Notes: generated by a model not told the origin, from the sequence alone. Numbered from the stretch's first letter, positions 1 through 11,886 are shown. The stretch: 64,000 bases of DNA from Galeopsis tetrahit (GCA_963675135.1 OY776129.1:65257028-65321027); one strand, 5' to 3'. Numbers and translations are program-made.

Positions 1-152
1 ATGGAAAGTTTACAAGATTTGTGGAATGCAAAAGGAAGATGTTATTAAGATGCAAATTCATAACTTGATCGTATAAAGTAAATGGAGAATATTTATAGTG
101 CATTTTTAATAGTAAATTTTTGTTTTCGTGCATCGCACGGATAAAATACTAG
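1..152 (+). mobile_element. Helitron 3' terminal part
   Basis: The segment ends in a short GC hairpin (CGTGC-ATC-GCACG, about 129-139), an AT spacer and CTAG at 149-152, followed by T. This is the usual plant Helitron 3' end, so the body runs off the left edge of the window. Positions 11-40 are repeated exactly at 749-778. The 5' end and any Rep/helicase sequence are not in view. Confidence 0.6.
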
Positions 153-261
153 TTTGGCATCAAAATCTCAAAGTGAAAAAATCTGCAAACATTCAAACAT
201 GTTATGATTAGAGTGGTGTAACGGTAAGTTCATATGCTCAATTCATTATTTCTCTTAAAAA

Positions 262-748
262 TATTTTTTCTACACTCTAATTGTTAGCATAAGACGTGTC
301 ACATGTGTATATACTAAATTATCAATTCATAAACATGTATAGTCATAAGCCGTCTGCCACAAGCATTAATTGAGGGCCCTCATCATTTAACAAGTTGGCA
401 AATTAAAAACGACAACGTTTTTGTTTAGGTTATAATATTTAACGAGCTGAGTGCCTAATTTTCCCTCAACAAACCCTAATTAAAGATTAAAATAGAGAGT
501 GTACCCAAAAACAACACCTAAAAAGAAAAACTTCATCACTGTCACTGCTACCGCCGTTCATTGAAGGGATTCACTCGTGCTCTGATATAGATCTCATTAG
601 AAGTATTTCTACGGTGAGTTTTTACATTTTAATTGGACAAATGGTTCATTTATGTTAACAGTATGTGTAGATTGTTAATTTCTTAGTGTTAATAGTATGT
701 TAGCTTGTTTTCATCGATCGATGGTTGTTGTTCTTCTTGTTTTTTTTT
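262..748 (+). repeat. Left long inverted repeat
   Basis: This arm matches the right arm in inverse orientation from the CTACACTCTAATTGTTAGC block near 269 to a T-run at 741-749. Reading inward it has an AT-rich stretch, a CCGCCGTTCATTGAAGGGAT block near 550 and a splice-donor-like ACGGTGAGT near 611. It therefore looks like a promoter plus 5'UTR exon. From this arm transcription would run antisense to the MOM1-like gene. Confidence 0.7.
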
Positions 749-1616
749 TACAAGATTTGTGGAATGCAAAAGGAAGATTGATGTAGCACGAGTGACAATG
801 CAATTTTTTACAAAACGTGTTTTTATTGTTTTTTGGGTATTATTTTTGCACTTTTCAATTGTTTAGGGGTTTTTGTGTAATTTTCTAATTTCGTTCACTA
901 GGATTTTTCGTTTTTTATAATTCTCCAATCATATTGGAGGTAGCTTTTGAAGATTTTAATATTATTGAAGACGTGTTCTCCTTTTGATCAAGATTCGAGT
1001 ATTTTTTGAATCAACGATTCTTACTTGTTCGTTTTGTTAGCACGCACGCACGTTGCACCAAAGATGTTATGAAATACCTTGAATCTATCCTCCATATGAT
1101 AAAATGTCGTTAAAATCTCAATATCACAAATCAAGTTTATGTCCTCCAACAATCCTTCCAAACTCAAATTCAATTTTGGATTTGAATCCAAACCAATGAG
1201 AGACGTCCAAAATTTGAATTTTGGATCAAAATCCAAATTAGTTTTGAGCCTTGTCTCCCATTATTTCACTTTGGGAAATAGTTCCTCATCATCTAAAGCC
1301 CATTTTTTTCGATGATTATGGCATAATTGTCCCGTGAGGTTCATGAAAAAATTGCAGCAGTAAACAAACTTCCACAACCCACATCGATAAATACAGTTGT
1401 ACAAATAAATTCATCAAACGTCGTTAGTAGTTCATCACTACAACCAACCTTAAATCATTTACTCAAGAGCATATATGCAAATACATAATGTGCATCAATG
1501 TAGAAGATCAAATTTGCTCCACCATTATCAATTACACAAGTCATGAAAAATTACAACAACAAGGACCAAAGTTATTAGAAAAGCATAAAATGTGCATTAT
1601 TAATTTTGCTTCAATT
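749..1616. other. Non-coding stretch between left arm and the MOM1-like gene
   Basis: It begins with a 30-bp exact copy of positions 11-40. The remainder is AT-rich and probably includes the 3' UTR and polyadenylation region of the minus-strand gene. A 71-codon open frame at 1021-1236 (- strand) resembles nothing I recognise and is not called. Confidence 0.4.
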
Positions 1617-4600
1617 TTATATCTGAGTTCTCCGCAGCTTAGCCTCAACTACTAATCTCTTGATGAAGAGTTGGTTGCACTTAGTATCAACAACTTGCCT
1701 CTCTTCCGCAAATGCAATATCTGCATTTTGGAGTTCTGCTTCGTACTTTTTGCTTATTTCCTCAATCTCTTTCCCAAGGGTCATTTTCACTTGCAGTTTC
1801 TACAATAACAAACATCAACAAATAAGTAATGTGTGAAAAATAAAATAAAAAAGGAAATTAGAAAGACAAACCTTATCTTGATGCTGCTTCAGAGATTCTG
1901 TTTTTTGTTTCTCTAATCTTTCCAACTCCCTTTCCAATTCTTTCAGCTCCTGGTACTGACTACATTTAGAGGCCTCAGGTGATTTACTGGAGGGGGGAAC
2001 ATTGTTTTGACTTTCTAAGTCTTGTTTATCCTGTTCAACATTGATATATTGCAAATAAATATAATATTCATGACAAAAAAAGGCAAATCATGGAAAGTTA
2101 GATATAAAATGCCAAATTTTTTTGCAGATTCTTACCGTCACCTGAGAAGAAGGTTGGGTTGGGGATGAGTTACCCAGGATTGGTTCTTGACTTGTCGTCG
2201 GTGCAACTGCTTCACCTAGTTAAAGTTCAAAAAAATTAAAACAGATTTCAGATTAGTCCAAATAACTAAAGTTGTGATTGGATTGGATGAATTTGGAAAT
2301 CCATCATTTTCATATTGAACAAATTTAGGAATACCTGGAAGAAGGTTTTCTTTATCTGGACTTTGAAGTTGGCTCTTTCTAGCTTGTGTTTTGCATTTCT
2401 TGGACGCCTGGGCCTGGACGGATGCTTCAAAATTAGTGTCATTAGAGCGTTGGACACCATTTCTAGTTCTCGGTGATGATTGACTGGAAATGTTGTTCCA
2501 ATTAGGCTTCCTTCCTTGAAGGATATATGTCCAGAAAATATGGGGTGGTTCTTTCACTATCATCTCCTCAAGTTTTGAATAATTCTCCATCAGAGGGTAT
2601 TCCTTTTCTCCTAGTAAACAAATATTTCTAGGATATAAACCCCCAATCTGCTCAACTTCCACAATGCACGAACTGTCTAAACGCGCACGGATCTCCTCCT
2701 CATTGTTAGGTAATAAATTTGACAGCTCAAGTAACACATCCTCCACAAAAAAATGGGCATCATCAGTAGTCGACGATCCATGGAGCTCATCAAGCTTTCC
2801 AAATAAGTAGTAGGAACCCCAATTCAGCAGCTCATGGCATATACTCTGCTTTATATACCTCATATTACAATTTGGAGCAGTTCTTTGCTTGGCGTGCATT
2901 AGCAACTTTTCTTCCACGGTGAAAGCTGAATATAAGCGAAAGACCTTGACATGCTCGAGTTGGGAATCTAGTTTGATCTTCTGGAGAGCCCTCAAGTCAT
3001 TTGTTGGATTCCAATCACTATTGAAGAATATAAATACGTCTACAGATTGAAGATGAATGGTGGGAGCACAAGCTCGGGTTGTCGTCAAGAAAATGAATTT
3101 CTCACGCCCGTTGTCATTGTAAGTGTCACACATTACTTGCAGTTTGGGCTTGGATAACCCTTCACCAATGTGCACAAAAGAATCTTGACCAAATTTGTCA
3201 TGAATAATGTCATCCAAGATATGTCCAGTATGAATTGGTCCAGGGTCCCCAAGTGTCTATTTGGAGAGTTACAAACATGAAATCACATATTAAATCCAAT
3301 CCAATAACAGAGTTAATTTCTCATACTGTCAAATTAATTAGTAGCATAAATATAAAGAGATTAATTGCATATAGAGATATTGATGTAGACCGTGCACTAC
3401 TAATATTGCTAAAAAATATTTGCACGCTAATTGCACGAATAAAATATATTTATATCTAAATTGATAATGCAAGTGATAATACAGTTAGTTTAGAGACACT
3501 TGTATTCAAATTTGTAAATCATCAAATGAGTGTAAAATAAAATTAATTAGTAGCATAAATATAAAGAGATTCATTAATTAAATTGAAATACAGAATTGTT
3601 GTAACTACCTGGTAAAGGACAACCACTCTTTGTCCTCTTTTGCTAATCTCCCGGAGGATCTTGTTGAGTAGTAGCAATTTGCTGCTCAATTTAATTTCAT
3701 TGTACTTTTCAGGCTCATGCAAGGATGAGTCCACCAGTTTTGGATGATCACAACACTGAAACAAAGCTTAAGAAAAGCAGTCAAGTAAAATTAGCCACAT
3801 TAATTTATTATATAATGAAGTTTAAGAAAAAACAAACCTTTCTAGCTGAGATAAGCATATTTTGGAGGGTTTCTGTTTTATTATGCAGCTTGGCAGATGA
3901 GCATAAAACCTTTGAATTTGAAAGGAGAGAGTCACAATATATCTCCATTTGCACACTCGAAAGTCTAACAGGAACCCAATACTCTACAAATTTGGGCGTG
4001 CTAGACCCATCCATGTCTCCTTGACCCACATAAATTTGTAAATCATCAAATGAGAGTAAAATAAAATTCATGCTAGATGTATTCTTTAATTTGTGTGTTT
4101 ATGATGTGCAGATTGCTCCTATTAAAAATGCACTTGCTTAAAAAGTTTCGAATTGATGTTGCTAGTAACACAATTTATAATATAACTAAAAGTTTTAAGT
4201 GTGCACATTACCTGCACAAGTGTAATAAGAGAAGCAATTAATCAATATTATCATATCATATATAAATTGCAAGAATTGAAGGTGGTGACTTACATTTGTT
4301 GGAGTATTACTTTTCTCCTGCTCAACATTACTAGTGCGCCTCAACACAAAACTCATGCTGCCAACATTCATCAAATTAATTATATTAATTCAATTTGGCA
4401 TAAATTAATTAACAAAATACAGTATGATCATATTTCTAGCTCTAAAAAACTACTACTACTACCTTTGGCTTTGCTGTGTGACGTTTGTGTAACAACGTTT
4501 TCAGAATGGGTAGTATCATCTTCTTGATCACCATTTACTTTACTCAACTTTGTCTTTCCCGGATCTGTACGTCAAATACGAGTAGATATGTTAAGAAATC

Positions 4601-4704
4601 TATCAAAGGCAATCAGCAAGATAAAATAAATAAATAAATAAATTACCTGATCTATTGGCCTTGGCCCGTGCACGGTACAACATTTTATATTCACGACCAT
4701 TCAT
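1617..4704 (-). CDS. Truncated MOM1-like chromatin-silencing protein, 8 exons, predicted 610 aa
   Basis: Exons on the minus strand are 4704-4647, 4564-4463, 4019-3838, 3755-3609, 3256-2335, 2215-2136, 2030-1872 and 1799-1617. All joins are GT-AG, the phases agree, and the total is 1833 nt with one stop. Residues about 1-19 resemble the RxYKxL motif near the MOM1 N-terminus. Residues 65-330 match the MOM1 SNF2-helicase C-lobe, including a CDHP block, a SDWNPTNDLRALQKI block and FTVEEK. Residues about 510-610 form a charged coiled coil like the conserved C-terminal MOM1 coil (CMM2-like). The PHD finger and SNF2 N-lobe of full MOM1 are absent, and the motif VI arginines are replaced, so no ATPase activity is expected. 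MOM1 acts in the nucleus to keep transposons silent without large changes in DNA methylation. The start is the first ATG in the first recognisable exon. That exon is preceded by an AG acceptor, so a non-coding upstream exon is likely. It may be an expressed paralogue or a captured gene copy. Confidence 0.7.
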
Positions 4705-4752
4705 CTTTTGAATTCCAACAGCACTGCAGCAGTACCTTCCTTGTGTGCTTAA

Positions 4753-6023
4753 ATTAATTCTACAAATTTAGTCCAATAATTATATAAGTTACATTAATGC
4801 TACCAAAATAATCTTAATTTCCTTAATCTCATGATCGACTACTCATTTGCTCTATATAAGTATGAATTGAGGTCTACTCGCAGTATTAATTCACCTAAAA
4901 AAAATATTTCAACTATTTCATCAAAGATGCAGTATAAGCAGCATTGAAGCGACAAAACAAAACAAATTAATTTAGATGTTTTTTTTTTTTTTTTTGCTTT
5001 TAAGATTTTATAATTAAATTAACAATAATAGAAACTCAAAATAACATATTTCTCTACTAGCAACTTTGTAATCGTAGAAATAAGAAATTTATTTCCCTTG
5101 TTTTTGCTGAAAAAAAGAAGAAGCAATTTTAAGCAAAAAAAAAAAAATACATATTTTTATTTCTAACCCCTCCAAATATTTTGGTCTAGGTCCGCCTTTA
5201 CTGTTAGTTTTCGTGCTTTATAGCAGCCGAGGTGCGTGCGTGCGTATTAAAATTTTAATTGTAAACTATAGTGATCAATTTGATCAATTTTAAACTATAG
5301 TGATACTATTTGCACCGTGAAACACATAAATTTGATCAATTTCACTTTTTTATTCCAATAACATCAAATCAAATGTATATTAATGTTAAAATAGAGTCAC
5401 ATTAAGGTGTGTTTGGTCTAAGTATCAAATGCACAATTCCATCGTAACTATCATAAATTAGTATAACAAACATGTAGATATTTTTAAGAAAACTTAGGAA
5501 AAGTAAAAGATTTATTGAAATTAAAAACTTTAACATGAGATTTTAAAAAATATGAGCTAGTTTTGGATGAAAACGTCTCACCAATCTCATTCTGTAAGAT
5601 GAATCTCTCTTAATTAATTCGATGTAAAAAATGATAAAAATATTAGCACTTTTTAAGTGCGATTTAAAAATACACTTAATTGTATTTTGATAAACATAAA
5701 ATTTGAAAAATAAAAAATGGATTGTCGACCAACCCAAAATAAAATATTATGGTGAACTTTTATATATAGTTTAATATAAAATTCTAACAAAATAAAATGT
5801 TTATAACTAATATACCAGTAATAAATTATTACTAACAAATTATAATGCAGCAACAATAGATTAACACATCCTTTTTCTCGCATCACAGTAATATGTACAA
5901 TTCACATATGCTACAGTACATTATTAAGTTATAAGTAAATTTTTATTAAATCTAAAATAACAATATATTTATATTAAAACAAAAGATAAAATATTTCAAA
6001 AAAGATATTAGTTTGAAAAATTG
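4753..6023. other. AT-rich intergenic or intronic DNA
   Basis: I see no gene here. If the MOM1-like gene uses a first exon in the right inverted repeat, this would be part of its first intron. It holds T-runs near 4980 and one MITE-like end (GGTGTGTTTGG) near 5405 with no partner found. Confidence 0.4.
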
Positions 6024-6167
6024 GCTATGTTTACTTTTAATTTAAAAAATCAGATTTTGAATTTTAAGATTTTAAAGCCGTTTTACTTTGCAATTTAAAA
6101 ATTGGTTTTCAAAACCACTTAAAACCACTCCTATCAAACATATTGATTTGACATAAAGTTATATGTA

Positions 6168-6715
6168 TTCCTTCCGTTTCACTATAAGTTTCTCACTTTC
6201 CTTTTATGGATGTCTCACAATAAGTTTCTCATTTCATTTTATTCCATTTTTTACATATGATTTTCTCTGTCTCAATCACATTACTTATACTTTATCTATT
6301 ATGTTACTCCCTCCGTCCATGAAATGTAGTCTCATTTGCCTCATATTCTTTATCCACTAAATGTAGTCCCATACACTTTATTGAAACCATCACCCCTCAA
6401 CCATCACTTTATTCACAAACAATCACTTTATTCACAAACAATCACTTTATTCACAATGGACCCCACAATACCCTATAATATATATACCCTTACTTTATCT
6501 ATTTTATCTACTTTATCTACCATTTTCTTAAAACTTGTGCCCATCCACCACGGGACTACATTTGATGGATGGAGGGAGTATAATACTTCATGTCATACTC
6601 ATCTATTATTTTCTCTCTCACAATCACATCAATTGTACTACATCTATTATTTAATCATATTTCTTAATCAAAACAACCAAAATAAATGGAAAACTTATAG
6701 CGGGGACGGAGGGAG
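6168..6715. mobile_element. Stowaway-like MITE (outer)
   Basis: The inverted ends TTCCTTCCGTTTCACTATAA and the complement of TTATAGCGGGGACGGAGGGA are flanked by TA. It contains the younger MITE at 6307-6578. Confidence 0.65.
6307..6578. mobile_element. Stowaway-like MITE nested in 6168-6715
   Basis: It starts CTCCCTCCGTCCATGAAATG, ends with the inverted copy (CATTTGATGGATGGAGGGAG) and is flanked by TA. The same family is at 24,244-24,505. Confidence 0.75.
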
Positions 6716-6765
6716 TATATAATATCACTCAAATCATTATAATTTTTCTCAACAATAATATAATA

Positions 6766-6879
6766 CTTCCTCCGTCCAATTTTATAATGGTCATTTGGAT
6801 TGGACACGGGTTTTAAGAAAAAAATGATTGTTTATGTAAAAAGTGAAAGTTTGGGTATTATAAAATTGGACAGAGGGAG
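6766..6879. mobile_element. Short Stowaway-like MITE
   Basis: It is about 114 bp, with ends CTTCCTCCGTCCAATTTTAT and its complement AAAATTGGACAGAGGGAG, flanked by TA on both sides. Confidence 0.7.
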
Positions 6880-7100
6880 TAATACAATAATATAATATAT
6901 TCAATCATTAATAATTGTTTTAATTCCATCTAACAATAATATAATAATACAATTTTATTCAATTTTACACATTGATTTGACATAAAGTTAAAATCTTCTA
7001 CTATTTCAAAACTAAAAAAGAAATACATAAATTACTATTCATCAGAGTTTCAAAATACAAATACAAATCCGGATTGGTTAATCTTACACATTGTATTATA

Positions 7101-8037
7101 GCGGTGTTTGTTTTGGGATTGGCCAATCCGGATGGGATTGGCCAATCTCAATCAAATCTCTCTCAAACCATCTCAATACAAATAAAATTCAAATATCAAT
7201 CCACCAATTGAGATTGGCCAATCCGGATTTGGATTGACCCAATCCAATCTCTCTCAATCCATCTCAATCCAAATACAAATTCAAATATTAATTCACCTCT
7301 ATAATACACCTATTTTTATACAATCAAATCATTCTTTCTCTTTTCAATCACTAATTCTCTCTCCTACTTTATTCTCACTCTTACTTTAATATCTTTTACA
7401 TACTCATTCTCTCTTTTATTATTTTGTATCCACTTATTCTCACTCTCACTCTTATTTTTATACAATCATATAAAAATTATTTATAATATGAAGTATAATT
7501 ATGCCCATAAATATATACTTATAAAGTTATGTAGTTATGCACATATGTAATAGGTATATATATATATATATATATATATTATTTATAATGTGCATAAATA
7601 TATTTAATGTTAATATTAATTATATAAATAATAATTAGTACATTAAATACAAATAATAACAAATTAATATAAATATATAAGTATATTAAATATTAAATAC
7701 ATATATTTACACTATAAATAAAATACTAATAATTAAATCTTATTCAATCATTATTTCACTAATTATTATTAATAAAATAATATATCATTCACTTTCATTC
7801 AATCATTATTTTATTAACTAATAATAAAAAATTATTACAATATCACTTTTGATGTAATATAAAATTACATTTACTCTTACTTCTCAATTCTTAACCAAAC
7901 ACAATTTATACATACAATTACTATACAATTACTATTCATGAATTATCTCAATCCACTTTATTCTAATCTCAATCTCAATCCCAATCTCAATCCCAATCTC
8001 AATCCAATCCACTGCAATTCTAAATCAAACACCACCT
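7101..8037. mobile_element. MITE-like element with CAATCTCAATCC-rich ends
   Basis: The left GGTGTTTGTTTTGGGATTGG is inverted at the right near 8000-8037. Subterminal tandem CAATCTCAATCC units lie at 7130-7270 and 7960-8010. A TA microsatellite of about 26 bp is at 7555-7580. The target duplication is unclear. Confidence 0.45.
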
Positions 8038-8364
8038 AAAATTTCAAAAACCAATTTTCCAAACTACTCAAAGCAAAAGTAAACATCATCATGGAATCAA
8101 TGAATGAAAAAATTAAGCTTATGTGCAAATTAAACTAGAAATTGTGGCTATGGAAAATGAGGAGTATCCATGTTCATTTAATATTAATTATTATTTCACT
8201 ACTAGGCATTCTGCTAAATATTTTTCATTTACTTTATAAGATCAAAATATGAATTTGCATCTAAATTGTCCATATAGAAGATAGATTCAAGATATTTGAT
8301 AACATCTTCTTTTGTATTTCACAAATATTGTAAATTTTGTATTAAACTAAAAATTAACAATTTT

Positions 8365-8842
8365 GAAAAAAAATATATAAGAACAACAACAACCAATCGA
8401 TGAAAACAGGCTAACATACTATTTAACACTAAAAATTAACAATTCACACCCATAAACAACAAATTAATAAAGCATCTGCCCAATTAAAATGCGAAAACTC
8501 ACCGCAGAACGACTTCTGATGAGATCTGTATCAGAGCAAGGGTGGATCCTTTCAACGAACGGCGATAGCGGCGGTAGTGATGAAATGTTCTTTTTAGATG
8601 TTATTTTTTAATACGCTCTCTATTTTAATATTTAATTAGGGTTTGTTGAGGGCAAATTAGACACTCAACTCGTTAAATATTATAACATAAACAAAAACGA
8701 TGTCGTTTTTAATTTGCCTAGTTAAATGTTGAGGACCATAAATTAATGCTTGTGGCGAGCTTATGAATGTTTGTAAATTAATTTTTGAGTGTATACACGC
8801 GCGTTTTATGCTAACAATTAGAGTGTAGCAGAATTTTTTTTG
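8365..8842 (-). repeat. Right long inverted repeat; possible promoter and first exon for the MOM1-like gene
   Basis: This is the inverse copy of 262-748. Read on the minus strand, toward the MOM1-like gene, it carries an AT-rich upstream part, a CCGCCGCTATCGCCG block and a splice donor CTGCG|GTGAGT with the exon edge near 8503. A transcript starting here could splice to the acceptor just above 4752, giving an intron of about 3.75 kb. That linkage is inference. Confidence 0.65.
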
Positions 8843-8847
8843 AGTTG

Positions 8848-9000
8848 GCCTCTGGTGGCATAGTGTGCACCGTGCACACTATGTCACCGGTCAGTCCTTT
8901 TTATTTACAAAGCTGGAAATTTTTAAAAAAATAACTGTTGATAAGGCGGTTTCAAGGTTAAAATCTGTGTTTGAGGTTGACGGTTCGAAACCCATGACCT
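8848..9000 (+). repeat. Palindrome-led short repeat with a pol III B-box-like motif
   Basis: Positions 8859-8883 form a perfect 12-bp inverted repeat around one C (CATAGTGTGCAC / GTGCACACTATG). About 100 bp on, GGTTCGAAACC (8982-8992) fits the pol III B box. This suggests a tRNA-derived SINE or a MITE end. No convincing A box or 3' tail was found. Confidence 0.3.
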
Positions 9001-9039
9001 CAATAAATATATATACTTTTTTTAATTAAAATAATTTTA

Positions 9040-9400
9040 ACACTACAATTATTACCAATTTTCACAATTTTTTAAAATAATTTTTATTTAAAAAAAATAC
9101 CACCCAGTTTATAAAACAAAACTTTTAATTAACAATAATTACCACTTTTCAATATTATAACACTTTTCAGTAGCTATACTTAACACTTATCAGTATTAAA
9201 AATTATCACTTTTTTCAATATTATGAAACAACACTTTTTAGTAACTATATTTACCACTTTTTAGTATTAAAGATTACCACTTTTCACTAATAATAATTAT
9301 TATTTTTCAATAATAATAGTTACCACTTTTCAATATTATGAAACAACACTTTTCAATAATTACATTACCACTTTTCAGTATTATAAAACAAGAGAATTTT
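9040..9400 (+). repeat. Degenerate CACTTTTCAGTATTA minisatellite
   Basis: There are many imperfect units of the form ACCACTTTTCAGTATTA, some with TATGAAACAAC between them. The same units in the same orientation recur at 18,545-18,758. Confidence 0.6.
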
Positions 9401-9639
9401 CCCTAATATAGTCATTCCTACATCACCTTAAGCAAATCTACCACTTTAAAAAATTTCTATTAGGTTCAAATTCGAAATAAAAAACTAAAACTACCCTTAC
9501 TTAACATATCTTATATTATTTACGTAATATAATAAATAATTCAATTTTTAAATTCCATTTTCTTTGCAACTTATCAATTCCCTAATTTCATGGGATATTT
9601 TTGAAAATCCGCTAACTTTCCAAAATTTCAATTTATCAA

Positions 9640-11764
9640 AAATGGGTAGGGCTGTTGTGTACTTGAGTACATTAGACTGGGTCAAAATGCGAAAAAATAT
9701 AATAATGCACGCTCATTTACACAATAACTGTTACAACCTAGTGGTCACCCCTTAATTTTATAGTGCAAAATTAAATAATAAAAAAGTGTAAATTTAATAA
9801 CTATTTAAAAAAAAATTAGGAACAGTTTCTCTACATTATAAAAGTGCAAGTAATAATAACCAAAATGTGTATCATTAATAGTCATAAAAGTGCAAGATTA
9901 AATAATAAAAATGTGTAAATTTAATAACAATTTTTTTTAAAAAATGAGGAACAGTTTATCTAAATTATAAAAGTGCAAGTACTACTGATAACCAAAAGGT
10001 GTATCATTAATAGTCATAAAAGTGCAAGATAAAATAATAAAATGTGTAAATTTAATAACAATATACTTTTCATTAAACAGATCATACACTTTGCAGTTAT
10101 AATAACATACATTTTTCATTAATAGTTCATACACTTTGCATTTATAATAACATATACTTGATGAGTCGAGATTATTGCATATTTTTGTGCTTTAATTAGA
10201 TACTATTTGAGAATTAATTTGAGATTTTATTGCGTTCTCAGACTTATTATTATATGTCCTTCAGTTATCTGGATAGTTTATTTTTTTATCTAATTCAGGT
10301 AAAATTGAAGCATTTTGATTAAAATGAAATTCAAGGAATTAACAGAGTTGGGCCAATTATGAAGCAAGAGTGGACCCCTAGAGTTGCTGGGCCATGAACT
10401 AAAAGAAAGAAGCCCAATAAATAAATAAATAAATAAAAAGGAAGATGGGCTGGATTTATGGGCTGTGAATTTAGAAGAGGGTATGCATAATGAAGGATCA
10501 AAATGGGCCTAATGTGATGGGCCGTGGGAATCAATTTAGAGAAATGGTAGCCTCTTTGATTGAAAAGAAGGGGCCGCCGTTCTGGAACTGTGGGAGCAGG
10601 CGCAAGATCGGAGGAAGGCAGCAATGAGTTTGAGTTTGTTTTTATTTATTGTTCTTTTAATTATGTTTAGTAGATAGATTGTTACTCTAGCCCGAGGATG
10701 TAAGACCTGAATTTAATTATGTTTTTTTTATTATGTGATTCACGGTTTATTTCAATTCATATTTCGATTTCGTTATTATTTGATTTTATGCGAAACATGT
10801 TTTGATTAATAGATTTATTAGGACTGACCATCCGAGTTTATTTGTTATCAATTTTAGTTAATTAACGATATATAATCCGTAATTGTTATATTATTGTGGA
10901 TATCGTAGCAACTAACGTCTAGGTTGTATGAAACGAGCGTCTCGTATTCATAGTCTAATTTATTCTATTGTTTTGGTTCGTTAATGCGTTTCTCGAGTTG
11001 AACCTTGAATACATGTTTTGGGGTTATTCGTAGAAATAGATTAATTGGGGGTCGTACTTTCTGATTAATTAAACATAAGAAACGATTCGAACTAGTTTGG
11101 TCGTACCACTGGTTTAGGGATAAGATTTGAGATTAGATTGAGATTATCGGGTTCACTAATTAAATTGGTTAAATTATTCAAGGGGAAGCAATTCGAGGGC
11201 TAGACCGTTTTTAATATTTGATTCCTATTTATTTTTATTACTTCCTGTTATTTTTCTAGTAGTTAGTCAACACCAACCAAACTCCCCTCATTTTTACTGC
11301 TTTCATGCACAATTTATTCAATTGAGTTTCACTATTCCCTGTGAGATCGACCCTTACTTCCCTACTACATACATACTGGGTATTTAAGGTATTTATTTTT
11401 CGGTGCCGGCGACAGCACATCAACACTTTTCATTCATATAGATCATACACTTTGCAGTTATAATAACATGCATTTTTCATTAATATAACTTACACTTTTC
11501 ATTAATAAATCATACACTTTTCAGTTATAATAACATACACTTTTCATTAAAAACAATGTTGCATTTTTTAATATAGTAATATACATTTTTCATTAAAAAA
11601 ATAAAAATACACTTTTTAGTTATAATAACATACACTTTTTAAAAAAAAAATCGATTTTTTTTTTTAAAAGTCAAACTTTGACCATTGACCGATCAACGGT
11701 CAACATTTGACTAGTCAAAGTCTACTCAAGTACACCGTGTACTTGAGTACATACAAGACTTTGG
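9640..11764. mobile_element. MULE-like repeat element, interrupted by a solo LTR
   Basis: The ends carry inverted GTACTTGAGTAC motifs (9659-9670 and 11,715-11,750). The body is made of ACACTTTTCATTAATA-type units. The terminal sequences resemble the 240-bp MULE-type MITEs at 19,860 and 38,854. The solo LTR at 10,159-11,422 splits it. I found no clear target duplication. Confidence 0.4.
10159..11422 (+). mobile_element. Solo LTR (same family as the element at 11,887)
   Basis: It begins TGATGAGTCG and ends GCCGGCGACAGCACATCA. It matches the LTRs at 11,887 and 16,418 with clear divergence. The flanks are ATACT and ACACT, a 5-bp target duplication with one change. No internal region remains. It contains several GGGCC/GCCCA motifs at 10,350-10,530. 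Confidence 0.75.
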
Positions 11765-11886
11765 CATCATAAATAATTTACCCAGATCTTTTTTTTTTTT
11801 TTGTTGGTCCCTTGTTAAATTGTTCTCCAAATCCTATTTCTCTATCAAATCCCGTTTCTCCAAATCTATGATTTATGATTACAGAT

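Larger units (their letters stand above)
6024..8086. mobile_element. MITE-type element disrupted by nested MITEs
   Basis: The left end (GGCTATGTTTACTTTT) and right end (AAAAGTAAACATCATC) are inverted copies. The left arm matches the right arm of the element at 23,766-24,217 in reverse complement, including the CAAACATATTGATTTGACAT stretch. At least four smaller elements have inserted into it. The exact target duplication was not resolved. Confidence 0.5.
262..8842. mobile_element. Composite element with ~480-bp terminal inverted repeats carrying a MOM1-like gene
   Basis: The segment 262-748 is the reverse complement of 8365-8842, by eye about 85% identical. Together they bracket 8.6 kb holding a MOM1-like gene and a stack of MITEs. 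Long inverted ends around a host-derived gene with introns is what Mutator-like gene-capturing elements (Pack-MULE type) look like. I found no clear 9-bp target duplication: the right end abuts another repeat and the outer ends are AT-rich. An inverted duplication of a promoter region around the gene is the alternative. No transposase is visible inside. Confidence 0.55.

Noticed and set aside
4290..4355. A possible extra exon of the MOM1-like gene with acceptor and donor-like edges
   Set aside because: Including it after the second exon brings an immediate stop codon, whereas skipping it joins the second and third exons in perfect phase.
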